Shown: positions 53,801-63,042 of the stretch, piece after piece
How positions within the stretch are numbered: the first letter of the stretch is position 1
Layout of the letters: each line of letters begins with the position of its first letter
Source of the DNA: Mytilinidion resinicola
Lineage: Eukaryota > Ascomycota > Dothideomycetes > Mytilinidiales > Mytilinidiaceae
DNA: 64,000 nucleotides
Reading direction: 5' to 3'
NCBI RefSeq assembly: GCF_010093595.1
Contig: NW_022985457.1
Location: 427,494-491,493 of the forward strand
Position numbers and translations under genes: made by a program
Notes under the pieces: model-generated
Database searches by the model: none
Seen by the model: only the letters and a program-made list of their open reading frames with translations
What the model was told of the DNA's origin: nothing

Positions 53801-54903
53801 CTGCTTGAGATGCGAAAATAAAGCTAAGCATATCAGGAATGTTCACCGTTGATCCGACTACTCGAATGACCTGGTTCCGACCGGGCTCTCTTGAACCTTT
53901 GTACCGCTACGAGCTCATCGGACTTCTCTTTTCATTGGCAATCTACAATGGAATCACTCTCCCAGTCACATTTCCAACTGCCTTCTATCGCCGCCTACTC
54001 GACAAACCTGTTACAGCCATATCTCATATCCGAGATGGGTGGCCTGAGCTTGCTAAGGGATTCGAGCAACTCCTCTCTTGGTCTGATGGTGACGTCGGCG
54101 ACGTGTTCACTCGGACCTACTCCTTTAGTTTCGAGGCCAACGGGAAGCGAATCGATGTCGATATGAGAGCATCTCAGTCTGACCGTGAACCCTGTTCGAA
54201 AGAAGACAACAACGAAAACCTCACCAGCAAACCCTTCCCAACCTCCTTCTCCCATGACGGCCCTTGGCAAGACGAGTCTGAAGCACGGTTATTGAGAGGA
54301 AACGTGCCTCCTATTTCAGACAGCTCCCTACCCAAACTCATCGACGAGCTCGACGGATTGCTACCTGACGAGCAAAACGAAGCCGAACTCGTCACCAACG
54401 CCAACCGCAAGCAGTACGTCGACGACTACATTCACTACCTCACAGATTACAGCATCCGAACCCGCTTCAACGCCTTTGCCAAAGGCTTCTACACCTGCCT
54501 CGACTGGAAAGCTGTCAACATCTTCAACGAAGACGCGCTCAAGTTTCTTGTGGAAGGCCACCACGACATCGACATCGCCGCGCTCCGGGCTGCTACGAAG
54601 TACGAGGACGGCTACACGGCGTCGCACCCCACGGTCCTCGCTTTCTGGGATCTGGTCGAGACGTTCGACCTAGATGACAAGAGGCGGCTGCTGGAGTTTG
54701 TCACGGCGAGCGATAGAGTGCCTGTTGGCGGCGCGGCGAAGATGCAGTTCGCGATTGTGAGGAGTACAGCGCCGACGGAACAGCTGCCGACGAGTAGTAC
54801 GTGCTTTGGACGGCTGAATCTGCCGGAGTACGAGACGAGGGAGAAGCTGGAGAAAAAGCTTCGGCTGGCGCTGGAGAACTCCAAGGGGTTCGGGGCCGTG
54901 TAG
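50808..54903 (+). CDS. HUL4: HECT-type E3 ubiquitin ligase, Hul4-like
   Basis: HECT ligases take ubiquitin from an E2 onto their own cysteine before passing it to a target. Yeast Hul4 acts in nuclear and cytosolic protein quality control. Four exons: 50808-51019, 51069-53218, 53266-53784 and 53837-54903, with introns of about 47-52 bp, give 1315 residues. The N-terminal zinc-binding patch (GCEEPSCTTPTCLSCRKR) followed by ARALAHYLASQDNPHAGLCP is characteristic of fungal Hul4. A long Ser-rich disordered region follows. The HECT domain starts near FWFVFEDKLQVLFSRY and includes QGGVSLEFFQVILAEVFDP, RYELIGLLFSLAIYNG and the catalytic cysteine in LPTSSTCFGRLNLPEY, 36 residues from the end. All key residues are present. 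Confidence 0.92.
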
Positions 54904-55361
54904 GGGGTTCCTCGTCACCGTACGATATGTGGGCGTGTGGGCATGTCGATAGGTCGACTTGTGGGCGTCCACGACCAGGTATCATTCTGCAGAAGCGGAG
55001 ACGTTTGGTTTGGATTTCTTCTGGCGTTTTGGTACGGGCTAGAGTAGATGGGACTCGCCCGTTGTAGTATATTAGGTCTTTGGAAGAGCCTTTCATCAGT
55101 ATTCAGTGTCATTTCTAAGGTACACTACTTCCCCTCATTTCTATCCACTACTGGTGCCTAGGTGTTCCCACAACAATTTGCTCTATAGGGTCGACTTAGC
55201 TGCGAAGTACCTGTCCAAACCTTCCATGACCTTCCATGCCCTTCCACGCCGCAGAATCTGCGCTGTTGGCTAGATGAGCGTCCCGCGCAGAGCGGCGCTT
55301 CTGATTGACCGACAAGCTGACTAATCCCTGACTTATCCTTGGCAGACTCTGGTCTCCTCGA

Positions 55362-55371
55362 GTATAAAAGG
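55362..55371 (+). promoter_or_regulatory. Orphan TATA box
   Basis: The sequence gtataaaagg is the best TATA match noticed in the window. Downstream is a pyrimidine-rich leader (tttttttttccttcatc) and then a very short ORF, so the transcript, if any, is short or starts with a small first exon. Confidence 0.35.
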
Positions 55372-55992
55372 ACCAGGTCGCCCACTCCACCAAGTTTTTT
55401 TTTCCTTCATCGATTCTCGACTCGATCAAGAGTGATGGCTGGAATAAGCCCCTCGGCATTTCGGAGCTGAGGTGGGCCCAAACCAATGCCACGGCATGCG
55501 CACAGACTGCTATGCAGAGTACTTGCTGCGTATGATCACTCTCCCTTCCGCAACAACTTTCGACCCGGGGGCATTGGTTTTCTGGCCTTGTGCTGGAGGC
55601 TGAAGCCCTTTTGAGAAACTTTTTTGATGTTCTTTGCTTTGGGGGTTTTGGCGGGATGAAGGTGGAGGCGGTTGATGATGAATGGTGGTGATGCCCTGCG
55701 CGGGTTGTAATGCTGATGATTGTTGTCTTCGCTTGATAATGCTGAGCACGCACTAAAAATAGTAATGGCCAGCAGAGAGTGCACCCAAAGCGACAAGCTG
55801 ATGCCGCGCAGCTGGAGTTTACGTATACTATCACGTGTATTAGCACTGGTATTAGCCGCATTGAGACAAGGCCGTGTGGCCGTACATTTTAAGACCACCT
55901 CCTCCCGACCTGACGCAATACCTTCACTTCACCTTTACAAAACTACATATGCTCCCAACGACTTATCCTAAATGTGCTTACGCGTTTTATGA

Positions 55993-56218
55993 CAGCACCG
56001 AGACATAGGTTTGGGCACTTCTTGCCATTGGCTGGGATACCCCGACAGGCTTTAGAAACTCCGAATACGATGTAAAGGAGAACGCAGTGCAAATTAGACT
56101 ATGTTTTTACTAACTGAAGACAAGTTACCTAGAGCGCTCCTTACAGTGGTATGAAGAGAGCAAGAGCGAAGCCATAGCAGTGGTATAGCCGTGTGCCCAG
56201 GCTTATGACCTAGTGCTG
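55993..56218 (+). mobile_element. 226-bp MITE, family A, copy 2
   Basis: Starts CAGCACCGAGACATAGG and ends with the imperfect inverted form ...CTTATGACCTAGTGCTG. It is co-linear with copies 1 and 3. It lies 69 bp before the ATG of the damaged HET gene at 56288. The TA flanks are mutated. Confidence 0.8.
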
Positions 56219-56287
56219 CACATTCTACGCTAGCCATACAAATTCTTGCCTCTGTTCATCGCAAGACCGCGAGGTACTCCGTTACAA

Positions 56288-58182
56288 ATGGATTGGCGCC
56301 AACTCCCAACTGCTTGCTCAATTGAAGGCGACCCAAATTACCAAGACTGCCGGCTGCCTCGCGATGAAGCGATAGGATTGGGTTTAATTCAAGAACCTGC
56401 GTCTGATGAAGCAATCAGCTTATCAGATCTTCCCGAGTTTCAATACTTACCTCTACTCGACCCTCGTCGCTCCATTCGCGTTCTATGTCTCGAAGGACCT
56501 CGACGGGTGCAGGGTCATCATCAGGAAACGGTACCGTCTGCATCTTTCCATCATTTCCCACTAGTTGCAAAATTGCCGTTCATTGCTCTTTCGTATGCTT
56601 GGGGAAATCCTGAAAAGAAATGTCCGATCCTGCTGAACGATTGCCTTTTCTGGGTGACCGAAAGTCTCGCCAGTGCTTTGGAACGCTTTCAAGAGCAAGA
56701 CCGCATGCTGCCACTATGGGCTGATGCTATTTGTATAAACCAAGAGGACCTCAAGGAAAAGGGACCGCACGACTAGTACTCGGCTGGATCGGCCCTGTTG
56801 CCGATGACAGCGACGTGGCGCTGAAGTCACTCGCGCACATTGGCCGTGAGCTGCCAGGTGGATTAGCATCATCGTATGAGGAAAGGTACCGATGGTTTAC
56901 GGACCTAGTCCCTGAAGATGAAACGAACCCCGAGTATGCCTTTCCAGTGGCAGCTATTGTGGCACTTGTCAACCGACCGTGGTGGCGACGAATCTAGGTA
57001 GCTCAAGAGGTGGCGTTATCAAAGATCTTCCACGTAATATCCGGCGAATCTTCCGTTCACTTCGAACTTGCTATCATTGCCTTCCGCCTTCTAGCTCAGC
57101 TTCCGGTCCTCAGTATCAACTATGGCCGTTCTCTGAGCAACCATATCAAGCAGTTCATCCCTATTTCGAAATGCAGACCAAGACTCCTAGAAGCAGTCTC
57201 ACCTAGGCAAGGCCATCGCCCACAGCCACTCAACTCGAGAATCCTCGACACATGGGACATGGACGCGACAGATGCTAGAGACCGTATATTCGGACTTCTA
57301 GGAATGGCGAGTGACGTGGAGGAACTTGGTATACGAGCGGACTATACAAAGCCTTGCTCTGACATATACACGACCGTCGCCGCGGCCTTTCTAGAGCGCC
57401 AGAAGAACATACAGATTCTATCGAGATGCCGCTTCCCCAAGAAACAGCTCAACTTGCCGACGTGGGTCCCGGACTGGTCCGATTTTCCTCTGTCGTATCT
57501 CTGGAATGCATATTTCAGTCTCTTCTCTGCCGGGAAATGCGCCCGTAAGCAAACGCTCCGCGTGTCAGGCAACTCGCTCATTATTCTCGGGGCCAGTGTC
57601 GACGTCGTGGGTATAGTGGGTTGGTCATGGGACTCAGCGATCGTAAAAGAAGCGAACGACACAACTATCACAGCACAAAAGGGCCTAGGCGAAATCACTA
57701 CCCTCGTTAGCACAAACTGCGCCGCGTATCCAACGGCCGAAGCCAGAGAAGATGCCGTCTGGCGGACATCCATCTTGGATCAGGATATCGCAATGCTCGG
57801 TAAGGCAGATAGATGGAGTCGGCGAGCTACGCCACTTATGCATAGCGGATTCAAAGCATTCTATGGATCTGGGCTATGGCCCAACGCTGAGCAACACCAC
57901 GCAGTAGCTACTTTCGTCGGGGCTATGGTAGCCGCCAATGAGGACCGCCGGTATTTTACGACGAGGGGAGGCTATCTCGGTATTGGTCCTGTGGGCATTC
58001 GTAGCGGCGATCTAGTTTGTATCATCCTTGATGCCGATGTGCCGTTTGTACTCCGAAAAAGTGCAGCCAATGGTGCCGGAAATGCTCAATTCGAGCTCGT
58101 CGGAGAATGCTACGTTCACGGAATCATGGATGGGGAGTTCCTGAGGAGTAATCCTGAGATTCTAGAATTTACTTTAGTGTAG
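56288..58182 (+). pseudogene. Damaged HET-domain gene
   Basis: HET landmarks are present: LPFIALSYAWGNPEKKC, LPLWADAICINQEDLKEKG, LVLGWIGPVADDSDVAL, and further on DARDRIFGLLGMASD, LPTWVPDWSDFPLSYLW and GECYVHGIMDGEFL. Two lesions interrupt them. Near 56755-56775 about a dozen codons expected between the QEDL box and the VLGWIGP strand are missing and the frame shifts. At 56995-56997 a TAG stands where the family has the tryptophan of the PWWRRIW-VAQE box, a single G-to-A change from TGG. Downstream the frame stays open to 58182. A short intron removing either lesion is not supported by splice signals. It is flanked on both sides by family-A MITEs. Confidence 0.82.
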
Positions 58183-58389
58183 TCTCCCTTGTTGAGGGAT
58201 CCAAACTTGAATGATTTGAAGCAGAGTATACTGGAAGATGGACGTAGGGATTTTGAGGGAAACGAGAAGTCTTTGCGAGTGCTGGGTAGGGATGAATGGA
58301 CATAGTGAATGGGGTCACGTGCGACGCAGAAGTACTGTCTGTCTCGGGTGTTCTACTACTATGACGGCCCATCTATTCACTGGGTAGTA

Positions 58390-58570
58390 CAGTACTAGAT
58401 CATAGTTTTGGGCACACGGATCTATCACTGCTCCGGCTCTACTCTTGCTCGCTCGACACCAATGTAAGGCGTAGTTTCCATAACGTTGGATTTACTTCGA
58501 ATTTGGATAAAAGCCTATCGGGGCGCACCAAGCAGTTACAAGGAGTGCCCAAACCTATGTATTGGTACTG
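58390..58570 (-). mobile_element. 181-bp MITE, family A, copy 3, reversed and shortened
   Basis: Clean ends CAGTACTAGATCATAG...CCTATGTATTGGTACTG are flanked on both sides by TA (58388-58389 and 58571-58572). The internal 'gctcgctcgacaccaatgtaag' is the reverse of the other copies' 'gtggtgtcgagcgagc'. About 45 bp of interior is missing. Confidence 0.8.
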
Positions 58571-58572
58571 TA

Positions 58573-58790
58573 AGCTGCCCACCTCGTTAAAGGTGAATAT
58601 CCCAGACAGTCCTTCTGCCATGGGCCCTCGTTTGACCTAGACACATCAAAAGAGTGATATGGCGTCGCCTGGGCTTTATGATCTACAGCGGAGCTACCTT
58701 TCCCGTCATCAGCTGAAAAGCAAGCATCTTGGCTTGTGTGTGCCAGCTTCAGCCTCGCCGCAAGGCTGAAGTGGGCCTTGACATTCCGCC
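58573..58790. repeat. Duplicated non-coding segment, copy 1
   Basis: Co-linear with 60203-60420. Shared blocks include 'accatgggcc' or its variant, 'cctagac' followed by 'cgtcag' or 'catcaa', 'gtcatcagctgaa' and 'agcaagcat'. Near the end is a hairpin built on cttcagcct and aggctgaag. It may be a further repeat family or an ancestral promoter duplicated with the HET genes. Confidence 0.7.
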
Positions 58791-59103
58791 TATACAAAAG
58801 TCGAGCCGAGGAGTTCGGATTGGCTGTTCGCTAATGATCATTGGATACTACACGGCTTGCCCTGCTCATGTGCGCATTTAATCAAATTGCGCCCAGTATT
58901 GTGGCTGTTGAAATGAGTTGCCAAGGAACTGTGGCGCCCCTGATCAGGAAATACGCACCCTTTGAATGGTGCCCTCGCGCTTATGCCTGGTCTTCCAATA
59001 TATCTCAGATACCGCTTGATATCTGCTGAGGGTGTCATAAAGTCACCAGAGCTTTCTATGTATTCTTAAGCTCGCCCAGCATCATTCTTCGTTTTCGTCT
59101 ACG

Positions 59104-59886
59104 ATGATCATTATGACTTCTACAAAACTGCTTTTACTAGTAACCTGCTGCTCCATCTTAGTCTCACTCCCGCAACCAGCCCTCGCAGCCACTGTCCAAA
59201 GCCCGAACTGTCATATCCATGGCGACCCAGACGTCTATGGCCCTGGCATCCGCTACGGCTTCTACCTGCAATGGGCCGCGATCCTCATCTTCCAATTCTT
59301 CGTGCCCTCACACGCAGACACCATACGCCCCGCCTCTGCCATCACGGTCCTAGCCGTCTACATCAACACCTTCCGCAACTTCTTCCACGACTCCCTCGTC
59401 GCGATTGACTGGCCAATGCTCTGGTACCTAACAGCCATCCTCGTCGTCTGGAACCTCCCATCCTCGATGAACGCACTGGCACGCACAGGCGGCTCTCTTT
59501 TCGTCGTCATGATAATCCTGTCGGTCTACTACCTAGCATCTCCCTGGGTCATCTTCCGCGCGTGGGACTTCGGCATACAGCACCACTGCGTCGTCAAATC
59601 CTTCTTCTTCGTCCCCATCAGCAGCACCGCCCATGGCTGGGGTCACATTCCTCAAAGTTGGCTGGAGCTTGGGCGTCGTCATCGGCGTGGTGTTGGTCTT
59701 GGTCGGCATCTCGGCGCTGTCGATGTGGGCGACGTCGTGGGACAAGGACTTTGCTAGCGAGAAGAAAGGACCGAACCCGGTTTCGGTTTCTGGGGCTTTC
59801 TGACGCTTGGGACTGGTGCGGTTGCGATTGCGTTTGCGGAGATGACGATCAAGGTTAATGGTATCACTTTTCCTGGCACTGAATAA
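59104..59886 (+). pseudogene. Multi-pass membrane protein gene with two frameshifts
   Basis: The frame opens with a signal peptide (KLLLLVTCCSILVSLPQPALAA), then CHIHGDPDVYGPGIRYGFYLQW and several hydrophobic helices (WAAILIFQFFVPS, LFVVMIILSVYYLASPWVIF). Near 59620-59635 the protein-like signal moves to another frame (MAGVTFLKVGWSLGVVIGVV, then GISALSMWATSWDKDFASEK). Near 59785 it moves again (GFWGFLTLGTGAVAIAFAEM), ending at TAA 59884-59886. The later parts complete a plausible membrane protein of about 260 residues with a normal C-terminus. No intron explains either shift, so I read it as a recently broken gene of an unnamed fungal membrane family. Sequencing error is the main alternative. 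Confidence 0.65.
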
Positions 59887-59914
59887 TCTAAGGCTTTAAT
59901 GTTAGCCAATGGTA

Positions 59915-60139
59915 TAGTACTAGGACATAGTTTTGGGCGCGCCGCATGTCTTATTTCTTGCCGATTTATAGTAAGGTGCTGAAGCACCACAAACAGCGGC
60001 GAGTAGGCCGAACACCAGCGCGTGAATGTTCTCTGATAAAAGCTTTCAGGAACTTCACATCTTATCAAAACTTTTAAAACGCGCCGAAACACCGTCAACG
60101 GTGGTGAGAAAGTATACCCAGACTCTTGGCAAGTTACTG
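59915..60139 (+). mobile_element. 225-bp MITE, family B, copy 2
   Basis: Same length as the copy at 16591-16815 and co-linear with it. It is flanked by TA at 59913-59914 and 60140-60141, with ends TAGTACTAGGACATAG and ...GGCAAGTTACTG. It begins 28 bp after the stop of the membrane-protein pseudogene. Confidence 0.78.
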
Positions 60140-60202
60140 TATCACTGCTCACTCATTCACTGGGTAGTGCTCTCAGGAGGCAGTCGGATCTTGGTGGCAC
60201 AC

Positions 60203-60420
60203 TAAGCTTGCCAACTCGGTAAGGATGAATGTAGCAAACAGTCCTCCTACCATGGGCCTTGGTTTGGCCTAGACGCGTCAGAAAGAGTGAAATGCTGTTG
60301 CCTAGGCTTTATAACCTGCAGCGGAACTAACTACCTCCCCTGTCATCAGCTGAAGAGCAAGCATGTGTGCCAACTTCAGCCTTGCGACAAAACTGAAGTG
60401 GTCCGTCTTCTGCTTTATCA
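60203..60420. repeat. Duplicated non-coding segment, copy 2
   Basis: Partner of 58573-58790, in the same orientation. The short motif 'cattcactgggtag' precedes both segments (about 58374 and 60154). Here it is followed by unrelated sequence where the other copy has a MITE. Confidence 0.7.
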
Positions 60421-60584
60421 GGTTTCACACCTTCGCTTGACCGGTCACAGCATTTGAAAGTGTGCCTCGCTCTCTGCTGAGTTTCTCTTCTCGAACAATT
60501 AACTTCTTCTCATATACTACACTTGGACTGCTCGAGCTCCGTTCTGCTCGCCTCGAATCAACATCTGCGCCAACCTCAATAGTA

Positions 60585-60813
60585 CAGTACCAAGACATAA
60601 GTTTGGACAGTCCTTACAATTGTTTTGGGGTTCCCTAGTAGGCTATTAAAAGGCCAAATACAATGTAAAGTCAACGCAGTGGAAGGAAGACTATCTTTTA
60701 ACAAAGCTAACACCTGCTAGCTTGGGCAATCCTTACAGTGGTGTCGAGCGAGCAAGAGTGGGGCTAGAAAGTGATATATCTATCCGTGTGCCCAGACTTA
60801 TAACCTAGCACTG
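60585..60813 (+). mobile_element. 229-bp MITE, family A, copy 4
   Basis: CAGTACCAAGACATAAG...TTATAACCTAGCACTG with TA on both sides (60583-60584 and 60814-60815). It is the best-preserved full-length member. It abuts the open frame of the third HET gene. Confidence 0.85.
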
Positions 60814-60815
60814 TA

Positions 60816-63042
60816 CGCCATTTGGGCACGATGGCGTCGGACGCCTGAAAGAAGAACAGTCTCAGCCCGCTGCTGTAACCTACCTGCGCGTCGAAGAAGA
60901 GCCTTTTCAGTACCCTCCCCTCCCGAATGGGCACTCAATACGAGTACTTCTTCTTCACCACGATAAGGATAACGACCCGATCCACTGCACCATCGAAACT
61001 ATGTCTCTTCGGACACCGGTCACATACCTTGCCCTATCGTATGTCTGGGGTGACGCCACTCAGCAAATCCCAATTCGGCTGGAAGGAGAGAACCACTGCC
61101 GAGATCCGAATTCTCGCCCAGTCACTATCAGAAAGAACCTGGGCGCTTTTCTGCACTTCCTCCGATGCAACTACGACATGATCCTTCGGCACATCGGCAA
61201 AGGCATGGAACTCCGACTGTGGGCCGACGCCATCTGTATTAACCAGGAAGATCTGGATGAGCGCACCTCGCAAGTACGTATGATGAAGAACATTTTCGAA
61301 TCCGCGGAACATGTCCTTGCGTGGCTGGGACCCGACGACGCCGACATCGAGCCTGGCGTGCTGAAGATGTTAGAGGTACACAAGATCCGGCCTGGAGCCC
61401 GTGTATGGGATGCAGCTGATATGTCAAGCGAATTAACGCAATTCTTCCGGCATGAACTGAACACAGACTTCGCCGGCGGGTGGAAATCTCTACGGGCATT
61501 CTACGACTTGGAGCATTGGGCAAGAATTTGGGTGCATCAAGAATGTTGTTTGGACGTGCCAACAACCTTCATTTGTGCGACGCACTTGCTCCCGCGAGAG
61601 ATGCTTTTAGATTTGTATCATATACTTGAGGAAGCAGACGCTCTCGGAGTCGCTCCAAACATTCTTCCGTCAAATACAAGTCTCCTCTCAATCTTCAATG
61701 CAATTGAAGAAAGGCACATCTTCGCGCGAGACTCGCCCGAGTATAGCCTCGTTCGAACAGCATTCACCAAGCAGCACTGCGCTGCTACGGATCCCAGGGA
61801 TAAGGTGTACGCCATCGTGGGTCTGGCCAACGATTGCGAGAACTCCGCGTTTCTTCAGATCGACTATAACCGGCCAGTTGCTGAAGTATATCGAGACGTA
61901 GTGCTTCACGACTTCTATACAAACATGTCGTTTGGCTGGCTGGCATTTGCGGGGCCACCCGAATCCTCCAACTTGTCCTTGCCCTCTTGGGTTCCGGATT
62001 GGAGCTACAGGCATTCCGGAAATTTGCCCTTTCCGATGGTGAAATCGCTTGAAGAAGATGATGGAGCACCTAAAGACCTGTCATATCGAGCAAGCTCGAA
62101 TATGGACACCGTTGATGCTCCAAAGCGTTGGCCTCCAAGAGGCTCTGAGTTCAAGAAACAATTTTTGCGACTTCGTGCGCATTGCGTCGGACGTCTAGTG
62201 GAACAACGTCCGTTGCCCGTTGCAGAAGCCGGTCGATGTGCTCTTGATGAGCTGCCGTACAGGAACGGCAGTGGAGCTTATACTCCCTCATCCGAAAGCT
62301 TTTGCGAAGCGTTTCTGCGAACAATCACAGCCGATGTCTTGATTGAGAATGGCGTTCCGACTTTGCGCAAGCACTCGGGTTGCAGCACTACAACCTAGGG
62401 TCAGCAACTCATATGCAGTAACGTATCAGGATAGCATGCTGATACAGGAGGAAGTAACAGGTAGTGCAACAGCAGTGCTGCAGCACGGTATCAGTACTGT
62501 ATCAGGAAACAGGATGAATCAAGTAACGCGTCAGGAAGAGATACCACGTTATGCCCCCGGGGCTGGCCCCCCTCCTTCCCCTAGTATATAAACAACGAGC
62601 TAGACACCCATAGAAATCAGAGTTCACATCAATTTCAACCTGAGTCAAGCCGCAGTATCTCGAAGAGCATTTGTCTCATCTCGAGCCTGGAGCTGATCTG
62701 GTAGGGATAGTACAGTCCGCTTCCCCCACGGAAAGTGAGCGTCGCCGCAGGGATGCATACGAGAGCCTGTATTCTGCAACTTACAAGCGGTCTCTCGTCT
62801 TTACCGACACCGGCTACATGGGATTGGCCCCCGAATACGCCCAAACGGAGGACACGATCTGGATGTTTCTCGGTGCTCCAGTGTTCTACGTCCTCCGGGA
62901 GACGGGGACGCGGACGAATCCTTGGGAGGAACCTGAATATACCTTCATCGGGGAAGCGTATATCCACGGCCTCATGGATGGAGAAGCACTGGCGGTAGTA
63001 GAAGTTGACCGCGCACAGCTTCAACAGATCGTGGTGAGGTGA
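60816..63042 (+). pseudogene. HET-domain gene interrupted by a 273-bp element
   Basis: The HET domain is well kept: VTYLALSYVWGDATQQIPI, LRLWADAICINQEDLDERT, VRMMKNIFESAEHVLAWLGP and WARIWVHQECCLD, then DPRDKVYAIVGLA and LPSWVPDWSYRH. The frame is open from the MITE boundary near 60809, with conserved-looking sequence (FQYPPLPNGHSIRVLLLHHD), but the first ATG in frame is at 61001. The original start may therefore have been lost or displaced by the MITE. After TLRK the frame enters a repeat element (62373-62645) and stops. The remaining C-terminus (ending GEAYIHGLMDGEALAVVEVD) lies at 62651-63042. Removing the element and one target copy rejoins the two parts in frame. A truncated protein from 61001-62398 could still be made. 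Confidence 0.85.
62373..62645 (+). mobile_element. 273-bp ACTC-family element inside the HET gene
   Basis: Ends ACTCGGGTTG (62373-62382) and CAACCTGAGT (62636-62645) are 10-bp inverted repeats with one mismatch. The perfect 5-bp target duplication CAAGC is at 62368-62372 and 62646-62650. It contains a TATA-like box (tatataaac, about 62585). Its first 35 bp and last 30 bp match the element at 10995-11239; the middle differs. No coding capacity. Confidence 0.88.

Larger units (their letters stand above)
54904..56287. other. Intergenic region with an orphan TATA box and a MITE
   Basis: No protein family is recognised. A good TATA box (gtataaaagg, about 55362-55371) is followed about 70 bp later by an ATG (55435) opening only eight codons plus stop. 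The minus-strand frame at 55196-55861 has no recognisable content. A family-A MITE fills 55993-56218. Confidence 0.4.
58183..59103. other. Intergenic region with a MITE and a duplicated segment
   Basis: Contains the family-A element at 58390-58570 and a segment at about 58573-58790 that is repeated at 60203-60420. No gene is supported. Confidence 0.5.
59887..60808. other. Repeat-filled spacer before the third HET gene
   Basis: No gene. It holds a family-B MITE (59915-60139), the second copy of the duplicated segment (60203-60420) and a family-A MITE (60585-60813), leaving little unique sequence. Confidence 0.6.

Noticed and set aside
55196..55861. 221-codon minus-strand ORF as a gene
   Set aside because: Its composition looks random, no domain or signal is evident, and it runs across a TATA-like promoter on the other strand.
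56755..57000. Introns rescuing the second HET gene
   Set aside because: No consensus donor, branch and acceptor set removes the frameshift or the TAG while keeping the conserved residues in frame.
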